Assembly: GCA_002699025.1 (NCBI GenBank)
Contig: PABA01000152.1
Coordinates: 1 to 64,000, forward strand
From: Sandaracinus sp.
GTDB lineage: Bacteria > Myxococcota_A > Polyangia > Polyangiales > Houyiibacteriaceae
Direction of reading: 5' to 3'
DNA: 64,000 nt
Shown: positions 8,234 through 16,443 of the stretch, piece after piece
Layout of the letters: each line of letters starts with the position of its first letter
Position numbering within the stretch: the stretch's first letter is position 1
Translations under genes and position numbers: made by a program
Notes under the pieces: generated by a model
What the model saw: the letters and a program-made list of their open reading frames with translations, nothing else
The model's database searches: none
What the model was told of the DNA's origin: nothing

Positions 8234-10209
8234 CGGGGCCGGGCGAGGGGCTCTGGATCGACCCGGGCGGGACGGCGCGGGCGGCCTGGGTGCGCGGCGG
8301 CGCGGCCGGGGAGCGGGGGGCGCTCGTGCTCGACGAGGCGCGGGTGGCGATGGCGCTCGACGTGGACCTCGACGAGGCCGAGCTCTTCCTGGGGGCGGAG
8401 CTCGCGCGCTGGCTGCCCGTGACGCTCCGGGAGGCGCAGCTCGAGGGCCACGGGATCGAGGCGCTCTTCGCCGGGCTGGTGGCGGCGGCGCGGCTCGCCC
8501 ACGCGCGTGGGTCGACGCGCCTGCCGCTCGCCGGGCCGGGGCTCGAGGCGCACCTCGCGGATCTCGGCTTGCCCGGGGCCGTCGCCACGCTCGCGGCGCG
8601 GGTCGCCGCGGAGCCGGACGCCTTCGCGCCGGTGGTGGGCGGCCCGGAGGCCTGGCGGCCCCTGCGGGTCGAGGGCGGTTTCCTCCACCACCAGCGCATG
8701 CACGCGCTCGAGCGGCGCGTGGCGAGCCGGGTCGTCGAGCGGCTCGCGCCCGTGGGCCAGGACGAGGACGCGCTCCGGCGCGCGCTCGCGGACGTGCTCG
8801 CCTCGCCGCCGACGGTCGGCGGCCAGCGGCTCCGCCTCTCCGAGCCGCAGCAGGAGGCGGTGGCGGCGGCCTGCCGCGGGCGGCTGACCCTGGTGAGCGG
8901 CGAGCCGGGCACGGGCAAGACCTCGATCGTCGTCTCCATGCTCCGCGTGCTCGCGCGCCTCGGCGTGCCCCTCGGCCGCATCGCCCTCGCGGCGCCGACG
9001 GGCAAGGCGGCCGATCGCATGCGGCGAAGCATCGAGGGGTCGCTCCGCCGGCTCCAGACGCCGAGCTTCGACGACCTCCAGCTCATGAAGGAGGGGCCGG
9101 CGAGCCGCACGCTGCACCGGCTCCTCGGCTACAGCCCCGGGGCGCGGCGCTTCCGGCACCACGACCGGAACCCGCTCGGCGAGGACGTGGTCATCGTCGA
9201 CGAGAGCTCCATGGTCGACGTCGCGATGATCGATCGGCTCCTCCGCGCCGTGCGCCCGGACGCGCGGCTCGTGCTCCTCGGCGACGCCGAGCAGCTCCCC
9301 TCGGTGGACGCCGGCGCCGTCTTCCGTGACCTCTGCGGCGTCCTCGCGGACACGCCGCGCGTCTCGCGGCTCACGGACAGCTACCGCATGGACCCGAAGG
9401 ACCCGGCGGGGCGGCACGTGCTGCTCGTGGCGCGGGCGATCCAGCGGGGCGCGCCGGAGGAGGTGAGCGCGGATGTGCGGCCGCGCGAGGGCTTCGGCGA
9501 GCTCGCCCACGCGGGCGTCGAGATGCTGACGCCCGGGGAGGATCTCGGGCCCTTCCTGCGCGCCTGGGAGGCGGCCACGGCGCTCCCGGAGGAGGCGCTC
9601 GGGCGGGTCTGGCGGCTCCGCGGGGGGCGCTTCGCGAGCGAGGACGGCGAGGCGCTCGGGGCGCTCTTCGACGCGGTGGAGCGGGCGCGCATCCTCTGCC
9701 TGACGCGCGGGCGGCGGACGGGCGTGCACGCGATCAACGGGCGCTTCCACGGCTGGCTCCTCGAGCGGGCTGGGCTGCCGGCGGCCGTGCGCTTCGCCGT
9801 GGGCGAGCCCGTGCTGGTGACGCGGAACGACTACGAGCGGCAGCTCTTCAACGGCGACCAGGGCATCGTCCTGCGGGTGCGCGGGGACGAGGGGCGGCCG
9901 CGGCGGGCGGCGGTCTTCCGGCGGGGCGAGGGCTTCGCGGCCTTCCCCGTGGACACGCTGCGGGCGCGGCTCGAGCTGGCCTACGCCGTGACCATCCACA
10001 AGGCGCAGGGCTCGGAGCACGAGCGGGTGGCCGTGGTGCTGCCGGACGAGCCGATCCCGCTGCTCACGCGCGAGATGCTCTACACGGGCGTGACCCGGGC
10101 ACGGCGCTCGGTGGTGATCGTGGGGCGGCCGGCCATGCTCGAGGAGGGCGTGCGGCGGCGCGTGGAGCGGAGCAGCGGGCTCGCGGACTTCCTGGAGGCG
10201 GCGCCGTGA
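8230..10209 (+). CDS. recD: Exodeoxyribonuclease V subunit alpha (RecD helicase)
   Basis: RecD is the 5'-3' SF1B helicase motor of RecBCD (659 residues). Walker A (GEPGTGKTS) is near residues 223-231, the Walker B region reads VIVDESSMVD, followed by LGDAEQLPSV and SYRMD. The C-terminal UvrD-like part has AVTIHKAQGSE and LYTGVTRAR. The start is the GTG at 8230 that overlaps the recB stop. The open frame extends far upstream only as a shadow inside recB. The N-terminal ~200 residues are the variable RecB-binding region. Its stop in turn overlaps the next small gene by GTGA. Confidence 0.94.
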   Translation: MTGPGEGLWIDPGGTARAAWVRGGAAGERGALVLDEARVAMALDVDLDEAELFLGAELARWLPVTLREAQLEGHGIEALFAGLVAAARLAHARGSTRLPLAGPGLEAHLADLGLPGAVATLAARVAAEPDAFAPVVGGPEAWRPLRVEGGFLHHQRMHALERRVASRVVERLAPVGQDEDALRRALADVLASPPTVGGQRLRLSEPQQEAVAAACRGRLTLVSGEPGTGKTSIVVSMLRVLARLGVPLGRIALAAPTGKAADRMRRSIEGSLRRLQTPSFDDLQLMKEGPASRTLHRLLGYSPGARRFRHHDRNPLGEDVVIVDESSMVDVAMIDRLLRAVRPDARLVLLGDAEQLPSVDAGAVFRDLCGVLADTPRVSRLTDSYRMDPKDPAGRHVLLVARAIQRGAPEEVSADVRPREGFGELAHAGVEMLTPGEDLGPFLRAWEAATALPEEALGRVWRLRGGRFASEDGEALGALFDAVERARILCLTRGRRTGVHAINGRFHGWLLERAGLPAAVRFAVGEPVLVTRNDYERQLFNGDQGIVLRVRGDEGRPRRAAVFRRGEGFAAFPVDTLRARLELAYAVTIHKAQGSEHERVAVVLPDEPIPLLTREMLYTGVTRARRSVVIVGRPAMLEEGVRRRVERSSGLADFLEAAP

Positions 10210-10397
10210 GCGTGGAGGAGGCGCGGCGGGTCGGGCTCTGCTTCCGCTGCGCGCACGCGCACCGGGTCGTCTCGGCGAAGGGCTCGGTCTTCTACCGTTG
10301 CCGGGCGCCCGGCCTGCCGAAGTATCCGCCCCTGCCCGTGATCGCCTGCCCGCGGTACCGGCCGCGCGGCGGGGACGAGGGCGGCGAGGGCGGCTGA
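10206..10397 (+). CDS. Small four-cysteine zinc-ribbon-like protein coupled to recD
   Basis: The 63-residue product starts at the GTG overlapping the recD stop (GTGA). Cysteines at 12, 15, 32 and 48 (C-x2-C-x16-C-x15-C) suggest a single structural metal site. It also has a FYRCRAPGLPKYPPLPV segment and a Gly/Asp/Glu-rich tail. I do not recognise a named family. Its position as the last, translationally coupled cistron of a complete recBCD operon suggests an accessory or regulatory partner of the complex, but that is inferred from context only. Confidence 0.7.
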   Translation: MSVEEARRVGLCFRCAHAHRVVSAKGSVFYRCRAPGLPKYPPLPVIACPRYRPRGGDEGGEGG

Positions 10398-10496
10398 GGC
10401 GAGGGCGGCTGAAGCGGAGGCTCGGCGGGGTCGGCCGGCGCGAGGGAGGGGTGAGCCGCCCTCGTGTACGGACCTGTTTCGAGCAGGTTTCTCGTG

Positions 10497-10502
10497 TATG
10501 CT
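10497..10502 (+). promoter_or_regulatory. -10-like box TATGCT
   Basis: TATGCT overlaps the first ATG (10498) of the GGDEF/EAL gene. If it is the -10 element, transcription would start near 10509 and the in-frame GTG at 10510 would be a leaderless start. Just upstream, ACCTG and CAGGT arms at about 10472-10488 form a small inverted repeat with a seven-base spacer. Confidence 0.4.
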
Positions 10503-12621
10503 TCCGCCAGTGGTGGAACAAGCTCGGCGTCCCGGGGGGGGCTCGACCGGGCCGGGATCTGTCCACCCGCCGGCGCCGACGGACGCCCGCGAGGAAGACG
10601 CCTCGCGCCGTTTTCCCCTGAAAACCGGGGTCCATCAGGCGAGCGACGCGCTGCCCCGCTCGGGCTGGGATCGCTTCTTCGTCGGCGAGCCGGGCGAGCT
10701 CGACGCGGAGGAGGCGCGACGCGTCCGGAGCGTCGCGATCGCCCTCGGCGGCCTGATCGCCGTCGGCGTCCCCTTCCTCGTCGAGTACCTGACGCTCGGC
10801 GTGAAGCCGATGGCCTGGGCCTTGACGGGTGCGCTCGGCTACGGCGTCGCGCTCCTCGCCTTGCTCCGCCGCACGCGTGACGCGGGGCTGGTCGGCGCCC
10901 TGGCGAACCTCGGCCTCTACTGCCTCCTGCTGGTCTCCGCGCTCACGCACGGTGGCTTCTACGACCCGGACTTCGCCTGGCTCTACATCGTGCCCATCGC
11001 GGCCGTGACCTTCACGACGCGGCGCCAGGCCTGGTTCTGGACCGTGGTCGTCTCGCTCACGACCGTGGGCCTGTGGTGGGCGGAGGAGCACGGCGGCGTC
11101 GTCATCGAGAACGTGGTCCCCGAGCCGCTCCGGCCCGGCATCGCGCTCGGGAACCGGCTCGGCATGATCGCCGCCATCGGCGTGCTTCTCTCGCTCTTCC
11201 TGCGCTGGCAGCGCCGCGCGGAGGAGGAGGTGCGGTCCGCCCACGCGCAGCTCGTCCAGCAGGAGCGGGAGATGCGGCGCATGGCGCTCTTCGACGGGCT
11301 GACGGGCCTCCCGAGCCGGGCCTTTCTCGAGCGGGCGCTGGACGAGCACGTCGAGCGCGGGGAGCCCTTCGCGATCCTCTTCATCGACCTGGACCGCTTC
11401 AAGAACGTGAACGACTCGATGGGGCATCGGGCTGGTGACGCCTTGCTGCGGCAGGTGGCGCACCGCTTCATGGGCGTGGTCGGCCCCTGCGATCGGGCGA
11501 GCGTGTCGGACCTCGAGAAGCTGATGCGCGCGGCGGTGATCACGCGGCGCGGCGGCGACGAGCTGGTCGTGGTGCTGCCCGGGGCGACGGAGGCGCGGGC
11601 GCGCCAGACGGCAGAGGAGCTGCTCGAGGCGCTCCGGCCGCCCTTCGAGGTGAGCGGCCGCTCGATCTACGTGGCCGCGAGCCTGGGCATCGCCCTGGCG
11701 CCCGACCACGGCAACGACGCCGCGACGCTGGTGCGGGCGGCGGACGTGGCGCTCTACGACGCGAAGAAGCGCTCGGGCTCGAGCGTGGCCGTCTACAAGC
11801 GGCGCATGACCCAGTCGACGCCGCGGACGCTGGTGCTCGAGGCGGCGCTCCGCTCGGCGCTCGAGAAGGAGGAGCTCTCACTCGCCTTCCAGCCGCTCTA
11901 CGCGGGCGGCGATCGGCTCTCGGGGGCGGAGGCGCTGCTCCGCTGGCGCTGCGAGGCGCTGGACGAGGACGTGAGCCCGGGGGAGCTCGTGCCGCTGGCG
12001 GAGACGACGGGGCTGATCCTTCCGATCGGCGCCTGGGTGCTGCGCGAGGCCTGCCGGGCCGCCGCCGGCTGGGGGGAGGGGCTCCGCGTGAGCGTGAACG
12101 TCTCGCCGGTGCAGCTCCGGGATCCGACCTTCGTCGGGGAGGTCCGCCAGGCGCTCGAGGAGAGCGGGCTGAGCCCGGCGCGGCTCGAGCTCGAGATCAC
12201 GGAGGGCATCTTCCTCGAGGACGGGGAGGCCGCGCGCAAGTGCATGGCGGCGGTACGGGAGCTCGGCGTGGCGCTCTGCATCGACGACTTCGGCACCGGC
12301 TACTCGAGCCTCGCCTACCTCCGGCGGCTGCACGTGGAGCGGCTGAAGATCGACCGCTCCTTCGTCGCGAACATGCACGTCGACGACAACGACGCGGCGC
12401 TCGTGCGGACCATCGTCGGCATGGGCCGGAGCCTGGGCCTGGGCGTGGTGGCGGAGGGCGTCGAGCGGGACGCGCACGTCGACATGCTGCGCGAGATGGG
12501 CTGCGACGAGATGCAGGGCTTCCTGCTCGGGCGGCCCGAGTCCCTCGAGGACTTCGGGGGGCGGCTGCATCGGGTGTCGGCCGTGCGGGCGCTGGTGCCG
12601 AAGGCCGAGCCGGGCAGCTGA
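10498..12621 (+). CDS. Membrane GGDEF-EAL protein (diguanylate cyclase/phosphodiesterase)
   Basis: The 707-residue protein makes and/or degrades cyclic di-GMP at the inner membrane. After a polar N-terminus come about five to six hydrophobic segments (roughly residues 75-240), a short coiled linker (EEEVRSAHAQLVQQEREM), a GGDEF domain (LFIDLDRFKNVND; active loop RRGGDELVV near residue 350) and an EAL domain (AEALLRW near 480, ELEITEG, IDDFGTGYSSLAYL, VAEGVE). The cyclase loop reads GGDEL, not GGDEF. EAL metal and catalytic motifs are complete, so phosphodiesterase activity is the safer prediction. The ATG at 10498 may be too early, because a TATGCT box overlaps it. An alternative start is GTG 10510. 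Confidence 0.9.
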   Translation: MLPPVVEQARRPGGGSTGPGSVHPPAPTDAREEDASRRFPLKTGVHQASDALPRSGWDRFFVGEPGELDAEEARRVRSVAIALGGLIAVGVPFLVEYLTLGVKPMAWALTGALGYGVALLALLRRTRDAGLVGALANLGLYCLLLVSALTHGGFYDPDFAWLYIVPIAAVTFTTRRQAWFWTVVVSLTTVGLWWAEEHGGVVIENVVPEPLRPGIALGNRLGMIAAIGVLLSLFLRWQRRAEEEVRSAHAQLVQQEREMRRMALFDGLTGLPSRAFLERALDEHVERGEPFAILFIDLDRFKNVNDSMGHRAGDALLRQVAHRFMGVVGPCDRASVSDLEKLMRAAVITRRGGDELVVVLPGATEARARQTAEELLEALRPPFEVSGRSIYVAASLGIALAPDHGNDAATLVRAADVALYDAKKRSGSSVAVYKRRMTQSTPRTLVLEAALRSALEKEELSLAFQPLYAGGDRLSGAEALLRWRCEALDEDVSPGELVPLAETTGLILPIGAWVLREACRAAAGWGEGLRVSVNVSPVQLRDPTFVGEVRQALEESGLSPARLELEITEGIFLEDGEAARKCMAAVRELGVALCIDDFGTGYSSLAYLRRLHVERLKIDRSFVANMHVDDNDAALVRTIVGMGRSLGLGVVAEGVERDAHVDMLREMGCDEMQGFLLGRPESLEDFGGRLHRVSAVRALVPKAEPGS

Positions 12622-12739
12622 AGGGCGCGTCGGCGGTGCCCGGTCACCGCGGCCTGGTCGTGCCCGCAGGATCGGAAGAGGCCCGCTCGGTTCCCGCCCC
12701 GGTATCCGGCTCCGTGCTCGTGCTCGCTGGTGCTCGTGC

Positions 12740-12823
12740 CCTGGTCACCGCTGCCTGGTCAGCGCCGCCCGGTCAGCGCCGCCCGGTCAGCGCTGTCTGG
12801 TCGCCGCTGTCTGGTCACCGGCC
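12740..12823. repeat. 14-bp tandem array, six copies
   Basis: Six consecutive 14-base units of consensus YCTGGTCAGCGCTG run head to tail from 12740 to 12823, with one to three substitutions each. A diverged single copy is visible near 12640-12660. The array lies in the 239-base gap between the convergent GGDEF/EAL and DUF2891 genes. No terminator with a T-run is visible there. Confidence 0.85.
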
Positions 12824-12860
12824 CGTCCACCCGCGCTTCGGCGCGGGGACGAGCGCGGGC

Positions 12861-13898
12861 TCAGCCGAGGAGGTAGGCGGCGAAGGTGCCGAGCCAGTGG
12901 CTGCCCGCGTAGGGCAGCTCGCCGAGGAGCGGGGCGAGGCCTGCCTCGCGGTGAACGGCGGCGGCGGCCTCGAGGGCCGGGCGCCGCGGGTCGGCGGCGG
13001 GCAGCGCAGCGGCGAGGCGCCCGAGCATCCAGGCGCGGCTCAGGTTCAGCCCGTCGAGGTGGGCGAGGCGGCCGTCCTGCCGATCGGGGACCTCCGCGGG
13101 CGTCAGCCAGTCGGCGCGCTCCTCCGTCGGGAGCGTGGGCAGGGCGCCGTCGAGCCAGGCGGCGAGCGCGTCCGGCGAGAGCACCCGCGCCAGGAGGTCG
13201 GCGGCGCCGAGGCTCGGCGAGAGGAAGTCCTCGCCGCTCGGCTCGAGGTGGAGCGGCAGGTCCCGGTCGGCGCCGTGGAGGGTCCGGGCGCGCTCCTCGA
13301 AGAGGGCGGCGCGGGGGGAGCCCGTCGCTCGGGCCCAGTCGAGGGCGAGGCCGAGGGAGAAGGCCGTCTGCGCGTGCGTGCCGACGCGCACGGGGTGCGC
13401 GAGCTTCGGCAACCAGGCCGCGAGGTGTGCCTCGGCGAGGGCGACGAGGGGACCGAGGCGCGTGGCCCAGGTCGCGGCCTCGGCGTCGCCCGGCCAGGTG
13501 ACGAGCTCGGCGTGGAGCTGGAGGAGCCAGGCCAGGCCGTAGGGGCGCTCGAAGGCCGGCCGGCTCTCGAGGTAGCGCGCCTCGCCGGCGAGCTTCTCCT
13601 CCGTGAGGCTCTGGCGGAGCGCGGCGCGCGCGTCCGCGGCGAAGGGCGCCTCGGGGAAGCGGCGCGCGGCCCGCGCGAGGAGCCAGTGCCCGTGGACCGC
13701 CGAGTGCCAGTCGTAGCAACCGTAGAAGGCCGGCGTGAGCGCCCGCGGGGGCGCGACGTCGGCGTCGCTCCGGAGCAGGTGCCCGATGCGGTTCGGGTAC
13801 TCGCGGTGCACGCCCGCGAGCGCCATCGCGACGAAGGGCGCCAGGCGCGCGGCGCCGCTCGCGGCAGCTCCGGCGCCGCCTTCCGCGCCCGCGCTCAC
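12861..13898 (-). CDS. DUF2891 family protein
   Basis: The 345-residue product matches the DUF2891 family, an alpha/alpha-barrel-looking group of unknown activity. Family hallmarks are FYGCYDWHSAVHGHW (residues about 58-72), HLDGLNLSRAWML near residue 290 and the C-terminal SHWLGTFAAYLL. The start is the GTG at 13898, which overlaps the stop of the upstream DUF4442 gene (GTGA). The frame is open further upstream only through that gene. The two genes form a coupled minus-strand pair. Function is not known. Confidence 0.8.
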   Translation of the reverse strand: MSAGAEGGAGAAASGAARLAPFVAMALAGVHREYPNRIGHLLRSDADVAPPRALTPAFYGCYDWHSAVHGHWLLARAARRFPEAPFAADARAALRQSLTEEKLAGEARYLESRPAFERPYGLAWLLQLHAELVTWPGDAEAATWATRLGPLVALAEAHLAAWLPKLAHPVRVGTHAQTAFSLGLALDWARATGSPRAALFEERARTLHGADRDLPLHLEPSGEDFLSPSLGAADLLARVLSPDALAAWLDGALPTLPTEERADWLTPAEVPDRQDGRLAHLDGLNLSRAWMLGRLAAALPAADPRRPALEAAAAVHREAGLAPLLGELPYAGSHWLGTFAAYLLG

Positions 13899-14425
13899 TT
13901 CTTCTTCGGGCCGACGAGCGTGCGCAGCGTGGCCGTCGCGACCTCTTCGCCGCTGGCGTTCCGGAGGCTGACGGGCACCTGGTACTCCTGCCGCTCGCTC
14001 GTCGTCACCACCGGGCACTCGCAGACGCCCGTGATCGTGCCGCGCGCCTTTTTCAGGTACTCGATGCTCATGCCGGCGACGATGAAGCGCGCGTCGTCGG
14101 GCATGGAGTAGGCGAGGGCGACGTTGCCCGTGAGCTCGGCGAGGTTGAGCAGGGCGACGGCGTGCACGCAGCGGAGGTGGTTCCGGAGCCCCGGCTTGTC
14201 GCGCATGACGACCTCGGAGCGGCCCACGTCGAGGGCCTCGACGCGCGCGTCGATGGTGCCGGTGTAGGGCGCGGCGCGGCCGACCAGCTTCGAGAAGGCG
14301 ACCTTGCCGCCGGGGAGGCGGTGGAGCCGATCCCAGGCCTCGCGGACGAAGTTGCGATCGCCGGTCTCCGGCGACGGGAGGATCCCTTCGGGGACCAGCT
14401 TGCGGACGGTCGAGACGACACCCAT
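13895..14425 (-). CDS. DUF4442 hot-dog (thioesterase-like) protein
   Basis: The 176-residue product starts MGVVSTVRKL and fits the DUF4442/PaaI-like hot-dog fold, which usually hydrolyses or binds acyl-CoA thioesters. Central features are LRNHLRCVHAVALLNLAELTGNV and the repeated beta-strand pattern GTITGVCECP...EYQVPVSLRNASGEEVATATL. The substrate cannot be read from the sequence. The gene heads the DUF4442-DUF2891 pair, and a perfect 14-bp palindrome lies 20 bases upstream of its ATG, so a TetR-type repressor may control it. Confidence 0.8.
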   Translation of the reverse strand: MGVVSTVRKLVPEGILPSPETGDRNFVREAWDRLHRLPGGKVAFSKLVGRAAPYTGTIDARVEALDVGRSEVVMRDKPGLRNHLRCVHAVALLNLAELTGNVALAYSMPDDARFIVAGMSIEYLKKARGTITGVCECPVVTTSERQEYQVPVSLRNASGEEVATATLRTLVGPKKK

Positions 14426-14445
14426 GCGGCCATGCTGGCACGAAA

Positions 14446-14459
14446 TGAACCGCGGTTCA
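14446..14459. promoter_or_regulatory. Perfect palindrome TGAACCGCGGTTCA (operator candidate)
   Basis: A 14-base perfect dyad lies in the 126-base gap between the divergent DUF4442 gene (start 14425) and the exported-protein gene (start 14552). Size and symmetry suit a TetR-type dimer. It is close enough to the DUF4442 start to overlap its promoter. No TetR gene is present in the window. Confidence 0.5.
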
Positions 14460-14551
14460 CCTCGGCGCGGGCGCTTTCTCGGGCCGCCGAAAACTGGCGC
14501 GCGCGCGCGCCGCCTCTCTACGGTCGGCGTCGAACGAGGGGGAATCGCTCG

Positions 14552-15178
14552 ATGAAACGCATGACCATGCGGCGCCTGGCTGCGCCACTCCTCGGCGCCT
14601 TCGCGCTGAGCTTCGCCCTGGCGGCGCCGGCCGCGGCCGACGAGCCGGGGAGCTTCGGGATGGGGGCCGACACGGCGCTCGGCTGGGCCGCGCCGGCGAC
14701 CGACGCCACCGTGGACGTCCGGCAGCAGCTCCGCGTGCCCGGGCTCTCGATCGTCTACCAGGCGACCGACTGGTTCGGCCTGCAGCTGATCTTCGGCGCC
14801 GGCTTCGTGACCGGCATCGACGACGGGCCCGACGAGAACCGGACGAGCTGGGGCCTCGCGGTGCGCGCGATCCTCGGCACCTCGCTCGGCGAGTCGGCGC
14901 GGCTCGGCTTCCCGGTGGGCTTCAGCATCCTGGGGGCGCGCACCAAGCCGGACGGCGGCGACGCGGGCTCGGAGCGGGCCTACGGTATCGAGTTCGGCAT
15001 CCGGCCCGAGTGGTTCGTGACCGACCACCTGAGCTTCCACACGCAGGTCGGGGTCGTGCTCTCGATCCTCGACGAGGACTATGCCGCCAGCCTCGGCGGC
15101 GACAACCTCGGCGTCGTCTTCGATCTCTTCGGCAACGCGAACCTGCTCGGCAACGCCGGCTTCACCTGGTGGTTCTGA
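14552..15178 (+). CDS. Exported beta-barrel-like protein, tandem paralog 1
   Basis: The 208-residue protein has a Sec signal peptide (MKRMTMRRLAAPLLGAFALS...AAAADE), then alternating amphipathic strands, ending in an aromatic FTWWF. This pattern suits a small outer-membrane or periplasmic beta-barrel. A Shine-Dalgarno-like GAGGGGG lies about 10 bases before the ATG and a TACGGT box at 14519-14524, so this transcript has an ordinary leader. It is a diverged tandem duplicate of the next gene: VPGLSIVYQATDWFGLQ pairs with IPGLGMRYQLSESFGLQ, and both end in FGNA.L.GNAGFT.WF-like motifs. Function unknown. Confidence 0.8.
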   Translation: MKRMTMRRLAAPLLGAFALSFALAAPAAADEPGSFGMGADTALGWAAPATDATVDVRQQLRVPGLSIVYQATDWFGLQLIFGAGFVTGIDDGPDENRTSWGLAVRAILGTSLGESARLGFPVGFSILGARTKPDGGDAGSERAYGIEFGIRPEWFVTDHLSFHTQVGVVLSILDEDYAASLGGDNLGVVFDLFGNANLLGNAGFTWWF

Positions 15179-15188
15179 GGTGGCGGTC

Positions 15189-15953
15189 ATGACCATGAAG
15201 CGGGTGCTCCCCTTCGTCCTCGCCGCCCTCGCGGCGACCTTCGCGCCGAGCGGCGCGTCCGCGCAGGCCGGCGGCGCCGGCGCCCTCGGGCTCACGATCG
15301 AGTCGCCGCTCGCCGTCGGGCCGCTCGTCGATGGCGGCGGCGCCGGAGCGAAGATCCCGGGCCTCGGCATGCGCTACCAGCTGAGCGAGAGCTTCGGCCT
15401 GCAGGCGATCCTGGTCGCCCGGAGCGTCTCGCTCCGCAACGACGACCCGGCGCCCGATCTCCGCGGCTCGCTGCTCGGCGTCTTCCTCCGCGGCCACCTG
15501 GTGGCGGCGTCGCACGGGATCGCCGACCTCGGCCTCTTCGGGGGCTTCGGCTTCGCGAACGGCAAGGTGAAGGCCGGGGACCTCGACCGTGCGTCGCGCA
15601 TCCTCGGCTTCGAGCTCGGGCTGCGGCCGGAGGTCTTCTTCGCCGACGGGCGGCTCAGCCTGCACATGCAGATCGGCGTCACCTTCGCCGTGGTGCTGAA
15701 CGACGACGGGCCGCTGGACCCGCTCTTCACGGAGGGCTTCGGCTTCGGCGTCGGGCAGAACGCGGACCTCTTCGGCAACGCCGGCCTCACGGTCTGGTTC
15801 GGGGGCTCGGGCCGGAGCGAGGGGGCCGCGGAGGAGCCGGCGCCGGGGCCGGCGGGCGGGGGGACGCCGCCGCCGCCGCCTCCGGCGAGTGAGCCGGCGT
15901 CGACCGAGCCGCCTCCCTGGGAGACGGGATCGTCGGGCGGCGACGGATACTGA
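15189..15953 (+). CDS. Exported beta-barrel-like protein, tandem paralog 2
   Basis: The 254-residue protein has a signal peptide (MTMKRVLPFVLAALAATFAPSGASAQ) and the same strand pattern as the preceding gene, including GLRPEVFFADGRLSLHMQIGV, NADLFGNAGLTVWFG. After the barrel it carries a 50-residue Gly/Pro/Glu-rich tail with a run of six prolines, which paralog 1 lacks. It starts 10 bases after the previous stop; ATG 15195 is an alternative start two codons on. The pair probably arose by duplication and is co-transcribed. Function unknown. Confidence 0.8.
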   Translation: MTMKRVLPFVLAALAATFAPSGASAQAGGAGALGLTIESPLAVGPLVDGGGAGAKIPGLGMRYQLSESFGLQAILVARSVSLRNDDPAPDLRGSLLGVFLRGHLVAASHGIADLGLFGGFGFANGKVKAGDLDRASRILGFELGLRPEVFFADGRLSLHMQIGVTFAVVLNDDGPLDPLFTEGFGFGVGQNADLFGNAGLTVWFGGSGRSEGAAEEPAPGPAGGGTPPPPPPASEPASTEPPPWETGSSGGDGY

Positions 15954-16017
15954 GCCGCGTTCGTCGTGTGGGCTGCGCCCCTGCCTCGATGGGTGGGGGC
16001 GCAGACGCGTGCGGGGG

Positions 16018-16380
16018 GCTTCAGCGCGAGCCCGAGTGCGAGCGGGAGCGTCGAGCCCGAGCAGCCCGAGCGGGAGCAGGAGCGTCGAGCCCGAGCGCGA
16101 GCGTCGAGCCCGAGCGCGAGCGCGAGCCCGAGCCCGAGCCCGAGCAGCGCGAGCCCGAGCCCGAGCGGGAGCGGGAGCGGGAGCGTCGAGCCCGAGCCCG
16201 AGTGCGAGCGGGAGCGTCGAGCCCGAGTGCGAGCGTCGAGCCCGAGCCCGAGCAGCCCGAGCGCGAGCCCGAGCGCGAGCAGGAGCGTCGAGCCCGAGCA
16301 GCCCGAGCGCGAGCGGGAGCGTCGAGCCCGAGCCCGAGTGCGGGCGTGGAGCTGGCGGGAGCCTGGAGCGCGAGCCCGGG
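16018..16380. repeat. Degenerate GAGCCC/GAGCGC/GAGCGG hexamer array
   Basis: About 360 bases are built from six-base steps of the type CGAGCC, CGAGCG, GGAGCG and CGAGCA, with an intermittent GCGTCGAGCC phase marker. The array fills the convergent gap 15954-16443 between the second exported-protein gene and the Cys-rich lipoprotein gene. As at 355-669, all frames are open and meaningless. I see no gene in the gap. Confidence 0.88.
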
Positions 16381-16443
16381 GGAACGCGGAGCCCGAGCTC
16401 GTGTGGGGAGCGGGTGAGCGTGGAGCCGGCCCGGAACGAGGGC

